A stretch of 64,000 nt of DNA from Eumeta japonica (GCA_005406025.1 BGZK01001022.1:62001-126000); one strand, 5' to 3'; positions 23,480 through 37,013 are shown, counted from the stretch's first letter. Notes: generated from the sequence alone by a model not told the origin. Program-made: numbers and translations.

Positions 23480-23800
23480 TTGCTGCATTTTTTATCGACT
23501 GATGTCTTTGTGCCCATTATGATCCCGATCCAACTTCACATGCTCGATTTAATGCTGATCTTTATCATGATTTTAATTCTGCTTCTGATATCGATCCCAA
23601 TCCACTTTTGATTCAATTCCTAAAAATTATACCATTTTAAATTTCCAGGCCGGATCCTTAAATATTTCCAAGTTAAAAGTACCCTCAATATAATACCGTA
23701 GCTCTTCCTTCTACTTTCCAATAAAAGCCGGATCGTAATTGGTTCGGCTGTACAGGCAGATAGAAAAGGGTTATTTTCTTTCTTACAAACCTTACCTTTA
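23480..23800 (+). repeat. GATCCCGATCC-type repeat block
   Basis: Contains ATCCCGATCC and GATCCCAATCC words and TTGATTCAATTCC, then a tail with AAGTTAAAAGTACCCTCAATA and CCTTCTACTTTCCAATAAAA. A similar order of words occurs near 59.47-59.73 kb (TTGATTCAATTCC, GGTTGAAAAGTACTTAAATA, CTACCTTCCAGTAAAA), so the two are diverged copies of one family. Confidence 0.5.
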
Positions 23801-24110
23801 GAATGCGAACAAAATAAAAAAGGAACAGGTAAATCGATCAAGCTATTATTGAGTTTTAGCGAGATTATCGAACAGTAATTGATTTTATATTAATAGATGT
23901 CTTTGCATTTGTTGGCAACACTATATACTAAAAATTTATCTGGTATTAAAATTTTGTATCCAAAAAACTTAAAGACAATTGACAGCCGGCTTGTTTTCTG
24001 TCATTTTGTATCAACAATTGTAAATACATGTAAACAGTGCTTTGTTCTTTAAAATTTTTACAAAAGTATAAATTGTACTTTGAAGAGACATTTTTTTTTA
24101 ATTATAAAAA

Positions 24111-24158
24111 ATGAGTTTGCCTACTGATTTCGGACCTGATTCTGGAGGTCGAGTAAAG
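24111..24158 (+). CDS. YEATS4: YEATS4/GAS41 exon 1 (start codon)
   Basis: ATG at 24111 after an A-rich leader (ATTATAAAAA), then MSLPTDFGPDSGGRVK, ending at donor GTAAAG|GTATTT in phase 0. The upstream gap to about 23.9 kb is AT-rich without a clear TATA box. A downstream in-frame ATA at the start of the next exon cannot serve as start, and this short N terminus matches the length expected for the family (human YEATS4 has 227 residues; this gene encodes 232). Confidence 0.9.
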
Positions 24159-24266
24159 GTATTTTCTGATAATTTCTTAGTAATACGTACAATTACTTAA
24201 AATGTAGTGCATCTGCATTTTACATTGTAAATGTTTTAAAATTTTCCATAATCATTTCTATATCAG

Positions 24267-24548
24267 GGTGTGACTATAGTGAAAGCAATAGTTTATGGCA
24301 ATGTTGCTCGTTATTTTGGAAAAAAGAGGGAAGAAGATGGACACACTCACCAATGGACAGTTTACGTAAAGCCTTATAAAAATGAAGATATCTCAGCCTA
24401 TGTCAAAAAAGTTCATTTCAAATTGCACGAAAGTTATGCAAACCCTAACCGTATTGTGACAAAGCCACCATATGAACTGACGGAAACTGGATGGGGAGAG
24501 TTTGAAATTGTTATCAAAATTTACTTTCATGATCCAAATGAGAGACCT
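24267..24548 (+). CDS. YEATS4: YEATS4/GAS41 exon 2: YEATS domain
   Basis: Acceptor TCTATATCAG|GG and donor AGACCT|GTAAGT bound 94 codons (residues 17-110) holding most of the YEATS domain. It reads [17 protein letters not shown], then [40 protein letters not shown] and [26 protein letters not shown] domains read acylated histone H3 lysines. The aromatic residues that form the acyl-lysine cage in human GAS41 (Tyr74, Trp93, Phe96) are present here as Tyr73, Trp92 and Phe95. The protein is a subunit of the SWR1/SRCAP and NuA4/TIP60 chromatin complexes in the nucleus, where it supports H2A.Z deposition. Confidence 0.97.
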
Positions 24549-25790
24549 GTAAGTAGAAGTTATTTTAAAATGTTATTTAACACACTAAGTAATGGGAGTA
24601 AATAATTTCATTAAATAAACAACTTAATGAATTAACTACTTGATTTGATCACAAACTGGGAGAATATTGCCAGTGAGTAATGTAACCGGGCAAATAAATA
24701 TTACTTAGAAGTGTCGTGATATAGTTGATGACCAAAAAATGTTACTATAATAAATTGGTTTTAATCCAAAATGTTGGCAAGTTTAATAATAGCAATTCAA
24801 TCAGCATTGCCAAGTGCCAAGATTTTAGTAGGACGGCCCATGAAACAGCTGATTTTTCAAACGTTCAGCTGGGACAAATATGTGTCCTGCATTATATTTT
24901 TCAGTTAGACAAAGAAACAAAACAATCAAAGAGTAATATTTCACCGAGTATACGTTTTTATCACCCATTTCATTTTCTTAGCTCTGTATTTGTTGTTGTC
25001 TCGTGTTGAAATGCTTTGCCTTGATTTTTTTTATTCACATTAATTATATGTCCCGAATTTCTGAAGAAAATACCTGGCAATACTGAATTCAATAGCTATA
25101 TGGGATTAATAACCTAAACAAATGATATAACTTATCAGTTTAATAATTATCAGAGGTTCCAATTTCATAGGTGTGGGTGTAATGGGAGAAATGAATGGAT
25201 GGCAAAAGAATATGAGCTGCCGTAGGGTTTTCTAAAATCTGACATACCATATGACATCTATGAGAATTATAAGCATATTCTCCCAAAATTATAGACCTTA
25301 CTACTTACTTACTCATCTATTAAATTTAAGTTATTTTATTGTTTACCTATAAAGAACACATAAAGAGAATATAATAATATGCATCAATATTTATAGCTGT
25401 CAATAAAATAAATGTACTTGTTAATATTTATTTGAATTAATAAATTAAGTACTCATTGCAAGATAATTATGTAATTTTGAAAGTGAAAACTTAAGGATAA
25501 AATTTAGTATAATGTAAAAAAGTTACTTTTTCCCTTTACATTTGATTGTCACATTTGACTATCACGAGACTCCTAAGTAATTTTGTGTATAGAACATTGT
25601 GTATTTTAGGTACCATAAACCTTTACAAAAATGTATAATAACATTTCTGTCATTAAAAACAAAGATGGATAATAATATCTTTACTTGTGCTTAAAATGAA
25701 TAGAAGCAAAGGCCTTAAAATTGTTGTACTTTTCAAAATTTCTTCATGATTTTATAAATGTATATTATATGTATATTTCTTTACTTACAG

Positions 25791-25980
25791 GTAACATTGT
25801 ACCATATACTTAAACTATTTCAATCTCCTGTAGGCGAAGGTGTGCCTCCAACAGCAGGACGAGCTCTTGTCAGTGAGAGTTATGAAGAAATAGTTTTTCA
25901 AGAACCGACACAATTAATGCAACATCTTTTAACTGGCATAAAACCTCTTACTAATGGTCCTTGGACTCATGAAACTGATT
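25791..25980 (+). CDS. YEATS4: YEATS4/GAS41 exon 3
   Basis: Acceptor TACTTACAG|GTAACA and donor ACTGATT|GTAAGT bound 190 bases (63 codons plus one base), residues 111-173. It reads VTLYHILKLFQSPVGEGVPP, then ALVSESYEEIVFQEPTQLM and HLLTGIKPLTNGPWTHETD. The beginning closes the YEATS fold (V-T-L-Y-H-x-L-K-L-F-Q in relatives). The rest links to the C-terminal helix and carries the Y-[DE]-E-[IV]-[VI]-F-x-[ED]-P-T motif of the family. The single T left at the end is completed by exon 4 to give Phe. Confidence 0.96.
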
Positions 25981-26873
25981 GTAAGTATTTTGCACTTAAC
26001 GAGTTTAAAAATAACGTTCAGAATGTTTTCACTTTACTTGAAATATCTAATTGTGGCTATTCACTTTGTACAAAATCTGATATTTAAAAAAAAACTGCAG
26101 CTAGTAGTTTTTACAGTGTTCTCTAGATGTTATTTGTCATAACTATCAAGTAAAAATTGAATATTGTATTAAGTAATATGAATGTAATTGTACTCAAACT
26201 TTGTCCCATCCAGGGTGATAATAGTAAGTTCGCTTTTGAAGTGGGTACATCTGGTTAATTATTGGAGATGTGTTGACTCTTCATTATAAGGACATTAGCC
26301 TACCAAAGGAATTTTAAATGTATAAAAGTTCAAAAGTTAAAATGACTGCATAGTTCAGATCATACTCATCAAATATGAAAAACTTAATATTTTGCCTTGC
26401 ACTGGTACTTCAGGTGGCTGTGGAACACAATTAGTTAATATAACACCTATCTTAAAACTCAGGAGATGACAAATAGTTCTTGGAGTACCATTTAGTCTAC
26501 AAAAATAGATATAACAAACTGGAAACAGAATATGTTACAACAAAAATTACCAACTAAATAAAGCTGACATGCTCCTTCCTAGGGTTTTGAATATAAAATA
26601 AAGTAAATTCACCATGAAGTGATTATGGTTTTCTATATTGTGAACTAAAATTTATAACTTGCATAAACCTTAGTTATTATGACACATATAAGTTGATGCA
26701 CTAATGTGCTGTCTGCCTATTGAAATAAACAGTAGGTATGTATTACGAGGTACTAAAATTTTAACAAAGTGCCAAGTTATAATAATTTTTTTAAATTAAT
26801 TGGCAAATAAAATAATAAGATATAAAACTTCCAATAAGTAGGCAAACTATTTTAATCTCAGCATTTTTTTCAG

Positions 26874-27052
26874 TTGAAGAGAAAAAAAAGACAACCTTAG
26901 AGGTAATTTCAAATGCAAAATCAAAACTTAGATCCGAAATAACTGAGCTGAAGAATAAACTGAATACTGCAAAAGAAACAATTTCAAAATTGAAAGAAGA
27001 AATAGCTAAATTACAAAATGTATCTGTCCAATATAATAATGTATCTGTTTAG
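26874..27052 (+). CDS. YEATS4: YEATS4/GAS41 exon 4: C-terminal coiled coil
   Basis: Acceptor TTTTTTTCAG|TTGAAG opens the last 58 codons and TAG at 27050-27052. The peptide is rich in Lys, Glu, Leu and Ile with heptad spacing (LEVISNAKSKLRSEITELKN, then LNTAKETISKLKEEIAKLQN). This is the coiled coil that GAS41 proteins use to dimerise and to bind partners. A poly(A) signal AATAAA follows at 27182. All four exons join in phase to 232 codons, close to the 227 of the human protein, so the gene looks complete and intact. Confidence 0.95.
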
Positions 27053-27181
27053 AAGATTGCCCTAAGATTTATACCTGAAAATCCAAGGCCTTTGAATGCA
27101 CCTTTATAAAACGTTTTAGAATGTGTTTTAATATTAAATATAAGAACATCAAAGGATTTATTTTTCCATTTTTATTATTAA

Positions 27182-27187
27182 AATAAA
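27182..27187 (+). terminator. YEATS4: poly(A) signal of YEATS4
   Basis: AATAAA 130 bp after the YEATS4 stop codon, followed by a T-rich segment. Its position fits a short 3' UTR. Confidence 0.6.
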
Positions 27188-27279
27188 TAGTTATTAATTT
27201 TTCAGAGTTTTTATTCATTCTTTATGAAAATCTCGAATTTATTTCTGTCCAAAGTTAAATTTTAGAAGTGTGAACTATT

Positions 27280-28250
27280 ACAAACCAAGTCTTGACGCCT
27301 CAAAGGATAGGTTTGTAAGACAGGAGAAATTTTCACTGAATGCCGAAAATAACAGTAGCCTTACAGAGATATGCTACAAGAAACACTTGTGAAAAATAAA
27401 ATATTTTCTTGCAAAGTGGAAGCTGATGCCAACAAGTTAGTAATTGAAACCGCAATTTGCAATCTGAAAACTTGTTGTAGTTTCCAAGGCTGTGGATGTT
27501 TTAGTTTTATTGACTACGCTGACACCAATAGATTGAGAAATTTATTTTCGAGAACCAAGCAAAGCCACAAAACCACAAAAACTGTACTCTTCTAGGAGGT
27601 TCAAAATAGCAATACTAAAATGTATGCAATATATCCTGTTCTTACATGCTTTCATTGGCTATGACTTTTTTTGTGTGCTTTTTTCCCAACTTGAACAATA
27701 TGTGCATGCGAAAGATTTCGAAAAACTGATGGACTTTCAAAACGCTGTGGTAGTTTATGACAATGAATGCTAATATGAAATTGCCCTGATTGCCCATGCC
27801 ATGACATGAACTCTTCCCCTATGGGCTGCCCCCAAAAAAATAAAAGATCTAAACACATTAAAATATAACTTTTTTATAAAAGCAACTGTTTAAAGCAGCT
27901 GCATTAAACTGCCTTATTTGTCAACTACTGCAGACGCCGCTCTTGAACAATTCAAAAGAGTATACCTGTAAATCATAAATGGCGTGGACGAGAAATATCA
28001 CCAGAAGATTGGGTTGAAAATATTGCGAAATACTGACACTGAAAACAATGATGCAGCTACCAGCTCAACATTCCTTACTGAAAAAGATTTTCTGCACACA
28101 TGCAACAGAATGCGGAGCATCTTCTGGGTGCAGGAAAAGTGAATTAAATTGGTTGCTTACGATGGAAACAGCTGTTCCTAATCCTTCATCTATGATCGAA
28201 ATTAATGACATCGACGACTACGACCATAATGTAGGTAGTTATTGAATTTT
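27280..28250 (+). mobile_element. decayed coding-like remnant, probably a transposon
   Basis: DNA downstream of YEATS4 is less AT-rich and has several interrupted protein-like frames. Examples are a stretch ending KNKIFSCKVEADANKL (27.37-27.6 kb) and, near 28.05-28.25 kb, HATECGASSGCRKSELNW followed by an acidic INDIDDYD tail. The Cys pattern resembles the CxC..C.C..-type endings of some transposon-encoded proteins, but I cannot assign the family. Stops and frame changes break it. Treat this as a low-confidence relic. Confidence 0.3.
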
Positions 28251-28569
28251 TAAAATATTTTTATGTAATGAAATATTAAATATATTTCAAGTATTATGTA
28301 AGCACCAAAGGGAGATGGGAGATCTTTGCGTTGCTTACTTTTGATGACCCCCCGGGTCTGGATGATTTTTACGTCAGCAATATTTATTTACTTTAAGTAC
28401 CTGATTTTTCTGAATAGAGATTCTCCTAATTATTTACGCGCTCTCATGCGATGGTTTATGGTTGAGTTAGAAAGTTTGGAAGTAGGGGTATTATCGCGCG
28501 CGCTTTTCACTCGTTTAAAGTTATTCAATCTCATATTGGTTTTGTTCATTGAGTTTGACGTCTTATTAG

Positions 28570-28735
28570 TTAATGGTTGTTTTATATTGACGTATAAAAT
28601 AGAGAAGATGCACAATCGCGCTCATAAACGGCCGCGATGAATGAGTGCTAAAACAGATCGTTTATCACTCATTGCAATTAGTTTCCCCAGCCTTTCCGTT
28701 ATGATGTTTAAATGTTGTGTCAAAAAGTGCCTAAA
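28570..28735 (-). repeat. dispersed repeat, copy 2 (inverted relative to 3.94-4.09 kb)
   Basis: The reverse complement reads CATAACGGAAAG, then CAATGAGTGATAAACGATC, TGTTTTAGCACTCATTCAT, GCGGCCGTTTATGAGCGCGA and TGTGCATCTTCTCT, matching the copy beside exon A in order. No terminal repeats are obvious, and the class is unknown. Confidence 0.65.
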
Positions 28736-28994
28736 TGAAACATTAAGACCTTTGGAAAAAAAAATGGTATTTCTTATTTTCGATAAGCAAAATTTAGTTT
28801 ATTTTTGATAAGTGGTCAATCGTGTACTTACTGTAACAAGGATTTAATAGTATAGCATTTAAATTTTTTTCATTTAAAGCACAACCAAAATGTAAGATTT
28901 AAAAGGACTTTACAGAAACATATCTAATCAATTCTGCTCTCGTACTTTATCACAGTATTCATTCGCTCATCGTTAGAGACAGTTCTTAAACTAC

Positions 28995-30240
28995 GTAAGG
29001 CGCACTGTAAACTTTTGGAATGAATGATCAAAAATGAATTTATTGTTTCCCAAAATATTCTTCGTTACCATAAATGCACTTTTTTCATACGAATAAACCA
29101 ATTATGTAAATGTTTATGCCACTCCTCCCTGGTGACCTCGGAAACATGTTTTTCATACTCTTGGACAGCCTCTTCTGGTGATGAAAATCGTTGTGCGCGT
29201 AATTGGTTCTTAATTTTTGCAAACAAAAAAAAGGTCACAAGTTGCCAGGTTGGGACTCGTATGCAGGATTGCTAATAAGTTCTACGTTATTCTAATATTT
29301 CAAAAATTATTTCCAAAATTTGTTTGTCTGTTTGACCATGTGAGACCAGTTCACGTGGTCTTGTCGTCGTGGTGCTAGAAGATACGACGCTTACGGCAAT
29401 TTTTACGGAGTTCGTCAATAACTTCCAACAAACAGCTGTTCATGTACCGATCACTATTCATGGTACGACAATTCCCCAAAGTAACAGTAGCCACTTGTCC
29501 AGTTTTATTTAAAAAAGAAGCAATCATCCGTTACAAGCACTTCGCTCACACACCACTGGTCGGTTTCAGGTCTTCTGGATAGACTCTTACGGTCGATTGC
29601 TGCTTTGTATTGGGGTTTTAGTAATAAATCCATGGTTCTTTATTTGTTACTATCCACACTAAATTCTTTCAATCTGGCAAGCATGGCACTGCACCAAGTG
29701 ACTCGGTCCGTTTTATGAGCCTCAGTCAAATTGTATGGAATCCACCGCAAGCATAGTTTTTTCATATCCAAATTTTTGCGTAGGTTTGATTGTATTTGAC
29801 TCATGCCTATGCCGAAGGATGCCCGAATCTGATGGTAGATCACATGCTTGTCAGTTTCGATCATGTGGCGCACAGCATCGATGTTTTTGTTGTTCATAGC
29901 AGTGCATGGGCGACCATCACTAAATTCGCCACTGAGATTGGCACGACCGCGCTTGCATTCTGCAAACCAGTTATAAATCGCCGTCTTGCATGGTGCTTCA
30001 TCGCCAAAAGTTGTTCGAAGTTGAAACTTCTGAGCTGTTAAATTACACTTAAAATCGTAGAAAATCATATGATAAAAAAACATTGACGACTTAAAACCAT
30101 AGTGATGACGACACGCAAATGACCGTTTTTTTTGTAATAATCGTATTTAAAATTGAACCTTTTTTTTATGAGCTTTCGGTTGATATGGCATATGATAAAT
30201 ACTGTATTTTCCCATGTTTTTCTTTGTTACTGTAAAATGG
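28995..30240 (-). mobile_element. mariner-type transposon, inactive, minus strand
   Basis: The minus-strand open frame 30083-29640 encodes the N-terminal half of a mariner transposase. It holds the helix-turn-helix region (FGDEAPCKTAIYNWFAECKR), the linker SGEFSDGRPCTAMNNKNIDA, and the second HTH with DKHVIYHQIRASFGIGMSQI. The frame is then lost, and the catalytic half is only recognisable as fragments towards 29.0 kb. The left edge carries CGCACTGTAAACTTTTGGAA, which matches the end of the related copy at 49.81 kb and is the likely terminal repeat. The right edge is uncertain. The two copies are in opposite orientation. Confidence 0.75.
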
Positions 30241-32026
30241 TATTGTGAAATGTAAAACACAGATATTATGTACACTTTGTCAGAATACATGCTTCTATTG
30301 TGGCTTTGAGCCGCTTTTCGATATTAAAATAGGAAGCAACTATGCATCTTTCATTTTTCATTTATACTGTTTTACCATTGGTCCATTCTGTCGCTGTTGA
30401 AATGGTTTCAAAATTTTTAATGAAACAAATAATGTTCTTATGTTAAGAATACAACATTTATATAATAATTTGTTTAAATAAATATTGAATATGCTATAAG
30501 TTCCTTTATAGTCTCAGAATTCTTTTTAGAACAATTTGCTTTATTATAGTTTTTTTCTTCCTTTTGATTTTGTGAAATAATTATAAATGGAATTAAAGTT
30601 ACAGCTATACAAATATCATTTAATGTGTATAAAACTGAAATCTTTACTGTAAACATATTATTTTTTTAAATCCCTCTCATTTTTTTTTTAAATTGTAATA
30701 AAGATGGACAAATTTTGATCCTTTAACTTTTTTATTTCATATTTTAATTATGCTATCGAAAAGGTTGTACTAAAATTCATTCAAAAGCCCTGGATTTCGA
30801 GGTTTTACGATTTTTATGTCTTACCCCACTCCGCTAGTTATATAAGATTTAATGAACTGTTTGGTTGGATATATTATTAAACTCCTAATTTTTATGCTTT
30901 TTTTTTATTTTTATCTAATTGAAGTAATAGTAATTATAATTTATCAATGAATGGTATCATGTGAGTTACAAACATTCTTATTAATGTAGGGACAACTTCC
31001 AAGACTAACAGCTTAAGTGCTTTCTCCAGATACAAAACAAATAATATTGTTTAAGGGTAATCAAGATCTATATGTATATAATTTTCATTAGTAATTATAC
31101 ATGAGTAAAATGAACAGTATTAAACATGTAAAATCTGTGCAGTCATTAAAATTATATCAGAATTCATGGTGGTTATAGAACTCATTTGACCCAAACTATA
31201 TGTTTTGTGGAATGAGATATTTAATTTTATTTAATGTGAATAATCTGATTTGCTATTTTATTTTTTTCATGGCACGGCATACTATTCTAACAAATGTTTT
31301 AAATAAAACTGTCCATTCTCAAATAATTATGAATATCTTTATATTTTAAAAAGAATGTGATTGTTTCTGTGTGATGTTTTCTATATAATAACCATTTTTT
31401 TTCATCTAACTCTTTCTCATATTTGGTGAAATATTATAGTCAATGTAGAAAGTACTTCAATCGTATTTCAACACATTACGCGCCACATCGCAACGCGGTC
31501 TAATGTACCGGTGGCCGACTGCCTGACATCATTAGGTACGTAATAAAATGGGTTACTTGTTATGCGACACGATATAGTCGAATCACACTTTCCACGGATT
31601 ATGTTGCCACACCTGTATGTCTATTCCATTCTGAAGACGTGTCGTCAATAATCAAAACGGAAAGTTGGTATGCCGCATGCTGGTATATTCTGTTTTTCTT
31701 CGATCATGCAAAAAAAAACTGTATAAACACCTAATGAGCTTAAAAAATCGCTGCAAAAATACACTTGAATCTTTTGAAAATCCTAGAATTCTCTATCTAT
31801 TGTATACGTTCCACTTAATTTCTAGTTTTTTCAGTAAAACAACAATACAACGCAAAAAACTGTCGCTGTGATTAGTTGCTAAAGCGTCGCAACGGAATAA
31901 AAATGCAAGCGGGGGAGAAGAGGGAAGGGTCGGGGGGCGTTAAACCTGCGCTTTGCATCATTCGCAGCCAATTCAGAGCGGCAGAGTTTCGTGCGTTGTA
32001 CTGTAAATAGAAAAAAAAAAACAATA

Positions 32027-32057
32027 TGGCGCCAACGTAACCTACGTTGATGCCATA
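32027..32057. repeat. 31-bp interrupted palindrome
   Basis: ATGGCGCCAACGTA and TACGTTGATGCCAT are inverted copies (two mismatches) separated by ACC. It stands beside a run of A and a GC-richer patch. It could be a binding site for a dimeric factor or an insertion footprint; nothing further can be read. Confidence 0.4.
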
Positions 32058-32817
32058 TTATGCATTTTTTTTGTAGGTTTCTATCATTAGATAATATTTC
32101 TGGATTTGCACGTCTTTTCCTGCATAATTGAGGCCAGACAAGTTTACGAATGAGACATCTTTGTAATATTCTTAAAAAAAAATTGGTTGTCTTTAAAGTC
32201 AGTTTACGAGCGATAATTTTACGTGATAACGTCATAAGAAAACATTGATAAAAATATGCATACTTTTATGAATTGAAATGAATTATTATCACTTGCCACA
32301 ATTGTTGTTGTAATAAACAATGGAAACCACATTGACTTTTCACTTCACTTTATAAACAGTTGACAAAACAGTTTACGTGTAAGTTGTGTGCGGCCGCTGT
32401 CTTTCTTCTACTCGGACGCATCGGCGGATGCAGTGGAAGAGAGATCGCTCGTTCCTCGCTCTCGTTCGCACGCTCGGCTCAGGCGGAACGCGACAATGAG
32501 TCATGCTTTTTCGTGCGTGCAGCCGACGTTCATAGATTTGTAAAACGTTATCACGTCAATATTAATCAAATCGGTACTAATTTCATAATTATGTATTGGC
32601 GCATTATCATTACACAAAAAAAAACTGAACGTGTGATCGGGGGACCCTCATCAGAAACGAAGTTTTATTTTCAATATAAATAATGCAAAGTAAGGAATAA
32701 AATTAAAGAATTTCACTTAATATTTTAGAATATTTTTTTATCAATTCATTTATTAAATAAATAATTTAAAATAGTGATTTATGAATTATATAAAGAAATA
32801 CTAAATAATAAATTTCA

Positions 32818-32838
32818 AGAGAGAGAGAGAGAGAGAGA
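32818..32838. repeat. (GA)n microsatellite
   Basis: About ten uninterrupted GA units, in AT-rich intergenic DNA. Confidence 0.9.
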
Positions 32839-33911
32839 CGCACAAAACCTTGTGAAAGAACTTCGTTCCAAAAATTCATACAAGTTCGCTTTCGAGCGAC
32901 TTACAGAACAATAGTACACTACCCGCGGGCCTAGCATGACGCCCTAGACAAGAGTCTCTCTATAGGACTAACCCTTTCATTCCTTACGTTGCGCCGACTA
33001 TTACTTTCACCGACTACTTGTGGTGGTCGTGCATAACTTTGACACACATACAAGACGACACCCAATTTCACACGGTCTGATGATCGGTTGCTCAACCACG
33101 AAACAAAAATAATTATTAAATAGTACAACCGGAACATTTGCTAAATAATGTAGACACGACTGTCATGTCGGGTTGTCGTGTCGAATAATCATTGGCCCAT
33201 TTAATATTGATATTCAAAGCCAAAACAATTGTTGCGTGACTCCAATATCAAACACAGATTGTCCGTTAAAGCAGTTGTTGCGCTAACTGATGTTAGTGCA
33301 ACCTATAAAAAAAAAATTGCTAAAAGCACACATTTCTGATTGCTTGCAAAACTTATTTCGCAAAATATTTATTTCTGATAAAAAATCGTCTAAATCCCAA
33401 TCCTTACGGCGAGTCAACTACATCGTGTTATTTATCGGTTAGAAAAGAATTTATTAAATTACATATTTCATAAGAATAAAAATATTTTTATACTTACTCT
33501 AAAGTACAGCGTTAGGTACAATCTACTAATACATATTTAGAATGTCTGTATATTACGCAAAAATAAACTCCAAGTGAAGATTTATACTTATATTTTCAAG
33601 ACTTGAAAGAAACTATAGATGGCACTAAAAATATCATTTTCTATTTATAGAAATTTCATTTTTTTATTTATACAAATTATTATTATTTACCTTTTTCAAA
33701 GCCAGTAATTGATAACTCATCTACAAATGAATACAAATAATTATGGTCAACTTCATATCTAGATATGTATCTACTTAGAATATAAAAACCGAATTTTGTA
33801 GAAATTAAAAAAAGAAAAAAAAAAATTTTATTCCAGATAAATGGTTCAATATGAAAAAGTCGTCGTGAAAATAACATTACATCTATTATATATAATATTA
33901 TAGAATAGAAT

Positions 33912-33983
<72 letters not shown>

Positions 33984-34022
33984 TTATATATATAATATTT
34001 ATATATATATATATATATATAT
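33912..34022. repeat. (TA)n microsatellite
   Basis: More than 100 bp of nearly pure TA, interrupted once by CTTATATATATAATATT. Such arrays are prone to length change and to assembly error. Confidence 0.95.
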
Positions 34023-37013
34023 AGATTTTCTGGTAATCTTTCTTGATTGTAATTTTTATTTTAGACGATTTAAAATAGTCACTTAGAAGTGAAAATTCGC
34101 TTTAACAAATCATGCACCAACGATCTATTCTGTATGTGGTACTACTAGTGGCAGTACACGCATGTAAGTAATGTAAGTGGTTAAGGAATGACATAAAAAA
34201 AGTATTTTCTTTTTGATAATCAAAATTATCCGTTTCGATTCTTCTATCGTTTTTTTTTCTTTTAATCTACAAGGTTGAGGCTTGATACAATTGTCCATTG
34301 AAACGTAGATTTTTTTATACACGCAGACTGTCTGCGCCCATCTATCGCGTGATACGGAGTTTGTTTGAACGACAAGTTCGCGTTTGGCACGTGTCGTGTT
34401 CGACTAACGATAGACGTCCATTCGCCACTGACGTTCGCTTACACAAACTTCAGTATATAAACACAATGGTTTAGTTGTACAGATTAGCTTTTTTGAGTTA
34501 TAGGTCGACTGTTAGAACTTGTTTGCGTAACAGATTTCCTTAATTTATTTTACTTTCTAGTCTGTAAATTTTTAATCTTTTCCCGATATAGGCTGCCAGT
34601 GACACATACTGTGTATAAAAGACTATATGTTTTCATCAGGTTTTTATCGTCCCGTTCGGAGAAACTTTAAAAAGTAATAATACCTTGTCGTATTATTGTT
34701 GCCTTGTCGTGGCAACCTCCCACGTCAAGCAAGCAAGGCACGTCCCTCCACAGCCTTATATATTTCAAAACGAAAGCCTTGGACTTTGATCCTTTGTGCA
34801 TGCACATGTGGATTGGGGTCCGATGAGAATAGAAGGCGCCGAGTTCGAATTTTGAACACGGATTAAATGAGTAATTAATTTTTTAACTGAAGTCAAATTA
34901 AATTTATCTAAATTATATTTGTACTTTAGAAATTTTTAATTGGAAGAAATATTAGCGACACAAAAGCCGAATCAGAGAGTTATTTATTTTTATCTTTCTG
35001 TAACTTCACTACGCGTTACATTAAAAATACGAGTGAATTCAAATGTAATTTGGTGATTGTAACTAGTAATATAACGTCGTATATGATTTTCAAACAGAAA
35101 ATCTATACGATTCCCGTATAGAATTAGATGATGAAATTTAAAAAAAAAAGGTTTTACCGCTTTACGCTGGAACTACTCATTGGATACGAATGATACTTTG
35201 CATGATTGTCACTAATACTATAGATAAATATAGTATATATTTTTCATTCTGGAAATCGAAACGGCTCCCGTGGGATGCAAGATAAAATTTAAGTACATTT
35301 TAGTAACAATATATGATTAAGTCTAAGAGGATACTAACTTCTAGATACATGGATGGAAAAAATAGGTATCCCAAATATCTAAATAAGGGTTCCTATGGAA
35401 TCAAGCTATACAAAAATGAGAAATTCGTTCCGTGTATGTTCACGCAAGCGACGTGACATACAAAAATTATATTTTCACAAATGTGAATGTATGTCTGGAT
35501 GTCCGGCTCCTTATAAATAGAGCCGTGACCGTAGCGGAATCGAAGTTTTTTTAAGTTCTTACTAAATTCTATGCAATAAAAGGTCGTTTGTGAGGGCAGA
35601 AAAAAAATACTTAAAAGCTCCAATTACAGCCACAAAATTATTTATTGTATTGTGATTGCGTGTGAAAAACATGTTATCCGTCTTATCAGGTATTATTTTA
35701 TCAACTCCAAATTTAGCGATCCGCTTGATCTTGTTTTACAAGCACATTAGTAACGGTAGGATACAAAGTTGTATCAATTTAAATAAAAGGTGAAGCTATG
35801 AAAAGGCGCATAGCTGATTAAATACTCAATAATTTTGACTCTTTCTGCATCAGTTTTCCGAATATTAAAAGAGAATGTTACTCGAAGTATATAAAATTTC
35901 GAGTTATTCATATATACATATTTTTTATATTATTGCTGTTATAGATAGATTTCGAAGATGGTTTCGAATTTTTAAAAATTGTGTATCCATCATTTAATAC
36001 GCCTTCAGAAGGTTCTATAGTCGAAGGCAAAAAAGTAAACCTTTTATCTTGGACCTGTCCATTTATCAGTCCGTCAGTAGGCGCGACAGCCTTCTAACTC
36101 CGCCATTTAAAATAGATTTTGATGAAAATGTATAGACATAATCTTAGTTGAATCACCATACATTATATAAAAGAATTACGAAAAAAATTTGCCATGGCTT
36201 CCATATGCTTGACGAAGGAAATTTTTTCAATCAGGTTTAGCTATCCATAAGTTTAGCTGGTCATACTACGAACTTGTTTTCCAAGCGTTGGACAGTGAAC
36301 GTCGTGAATGACAGAAGAAGCATGTAAGTAGAATCAATGTAGTGGAGATGCGATCCCTGCGTGATGTACCTAAGTACAGTGCCCTTGAAAAGTAGACATA
36401 AGAATAGTGATTGTTTGATACCATGGCATTCTCTGATATGTAAACAACAAAAATATATGACCGGGTTGTTTGATATCTGGGTACCATAAGTAAAAGTAAA
36501 TTGGCCAGAGAAATATACATAGCGAATATGCGTGATTAAGAGGTCGGCAAAGGTCAACCTACAAAATCTTATGCGCATAAAATTGTTTGTATAATACAGA
36601 AGAGTTAGATTTAAAGCATCCAAAACCGACGAACTTACATTAAACGTTAGATGGATGCCGATGAAGCAATATCTGTAGATCGTACCATATAGTTATCTGT
36701 GTTTCTACGCATCCTGATTAGAAATAAGATTCAGATTATATTTTTTTTTGCGTTCTTCTACGGTGTTCTGCTTATAAGGGACTTTTCGTCTCTGGGGTGT
36801 ATATCAGGGTTTATTTCCTTGCAAAGTCGTTATCTTCGTGCCCCTTTTTGTAACTTTTCAATTTTAAAATTAATCACGCGACACTTAAAAATAGTAGAAT
36901 TTTACGGAAAATCGTTGTGAGCATAATTTGTTTGAAGTTTTTAAAATGTTCACCATTTTCAATGGCTTCGTAGCCTGTCACTTCTCATAAGCACGCCTAT
37001 GTAGATTTTGATA

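Larger units (their letters stand above)
30241..37000. other. AT-rich intergenic DNA with microsatellites
   Basis: No convincing exon. Points of structure are a palindrome near 32.03 kb, GC-richer patches near 31.9 and 32.38-32.55 kb (open in several frames, no splice signals, possibly promoter or repeat DNA), a GA repeat at 32.82 kb, a long TA repeat at 33.91-34.02 kb and a small GC-richer patch near 34.33-34.45 kb. All open frames here look like chance frames. Confidence 0.45.

Noticed and set aside
24725..25009. 94-codon frame in YEATS4 intron 2
   Set aside because: It lies between two well-defined exons in phase; Asn/Ser/Ile-rich composition and no family resemblance.
31879..32235. 118-codon minus-strand frame
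   Set aside because: Low-complexity Arg/Lys/Phe-rich product, no splice context, and it overlaps a palindrome and A/T runs.
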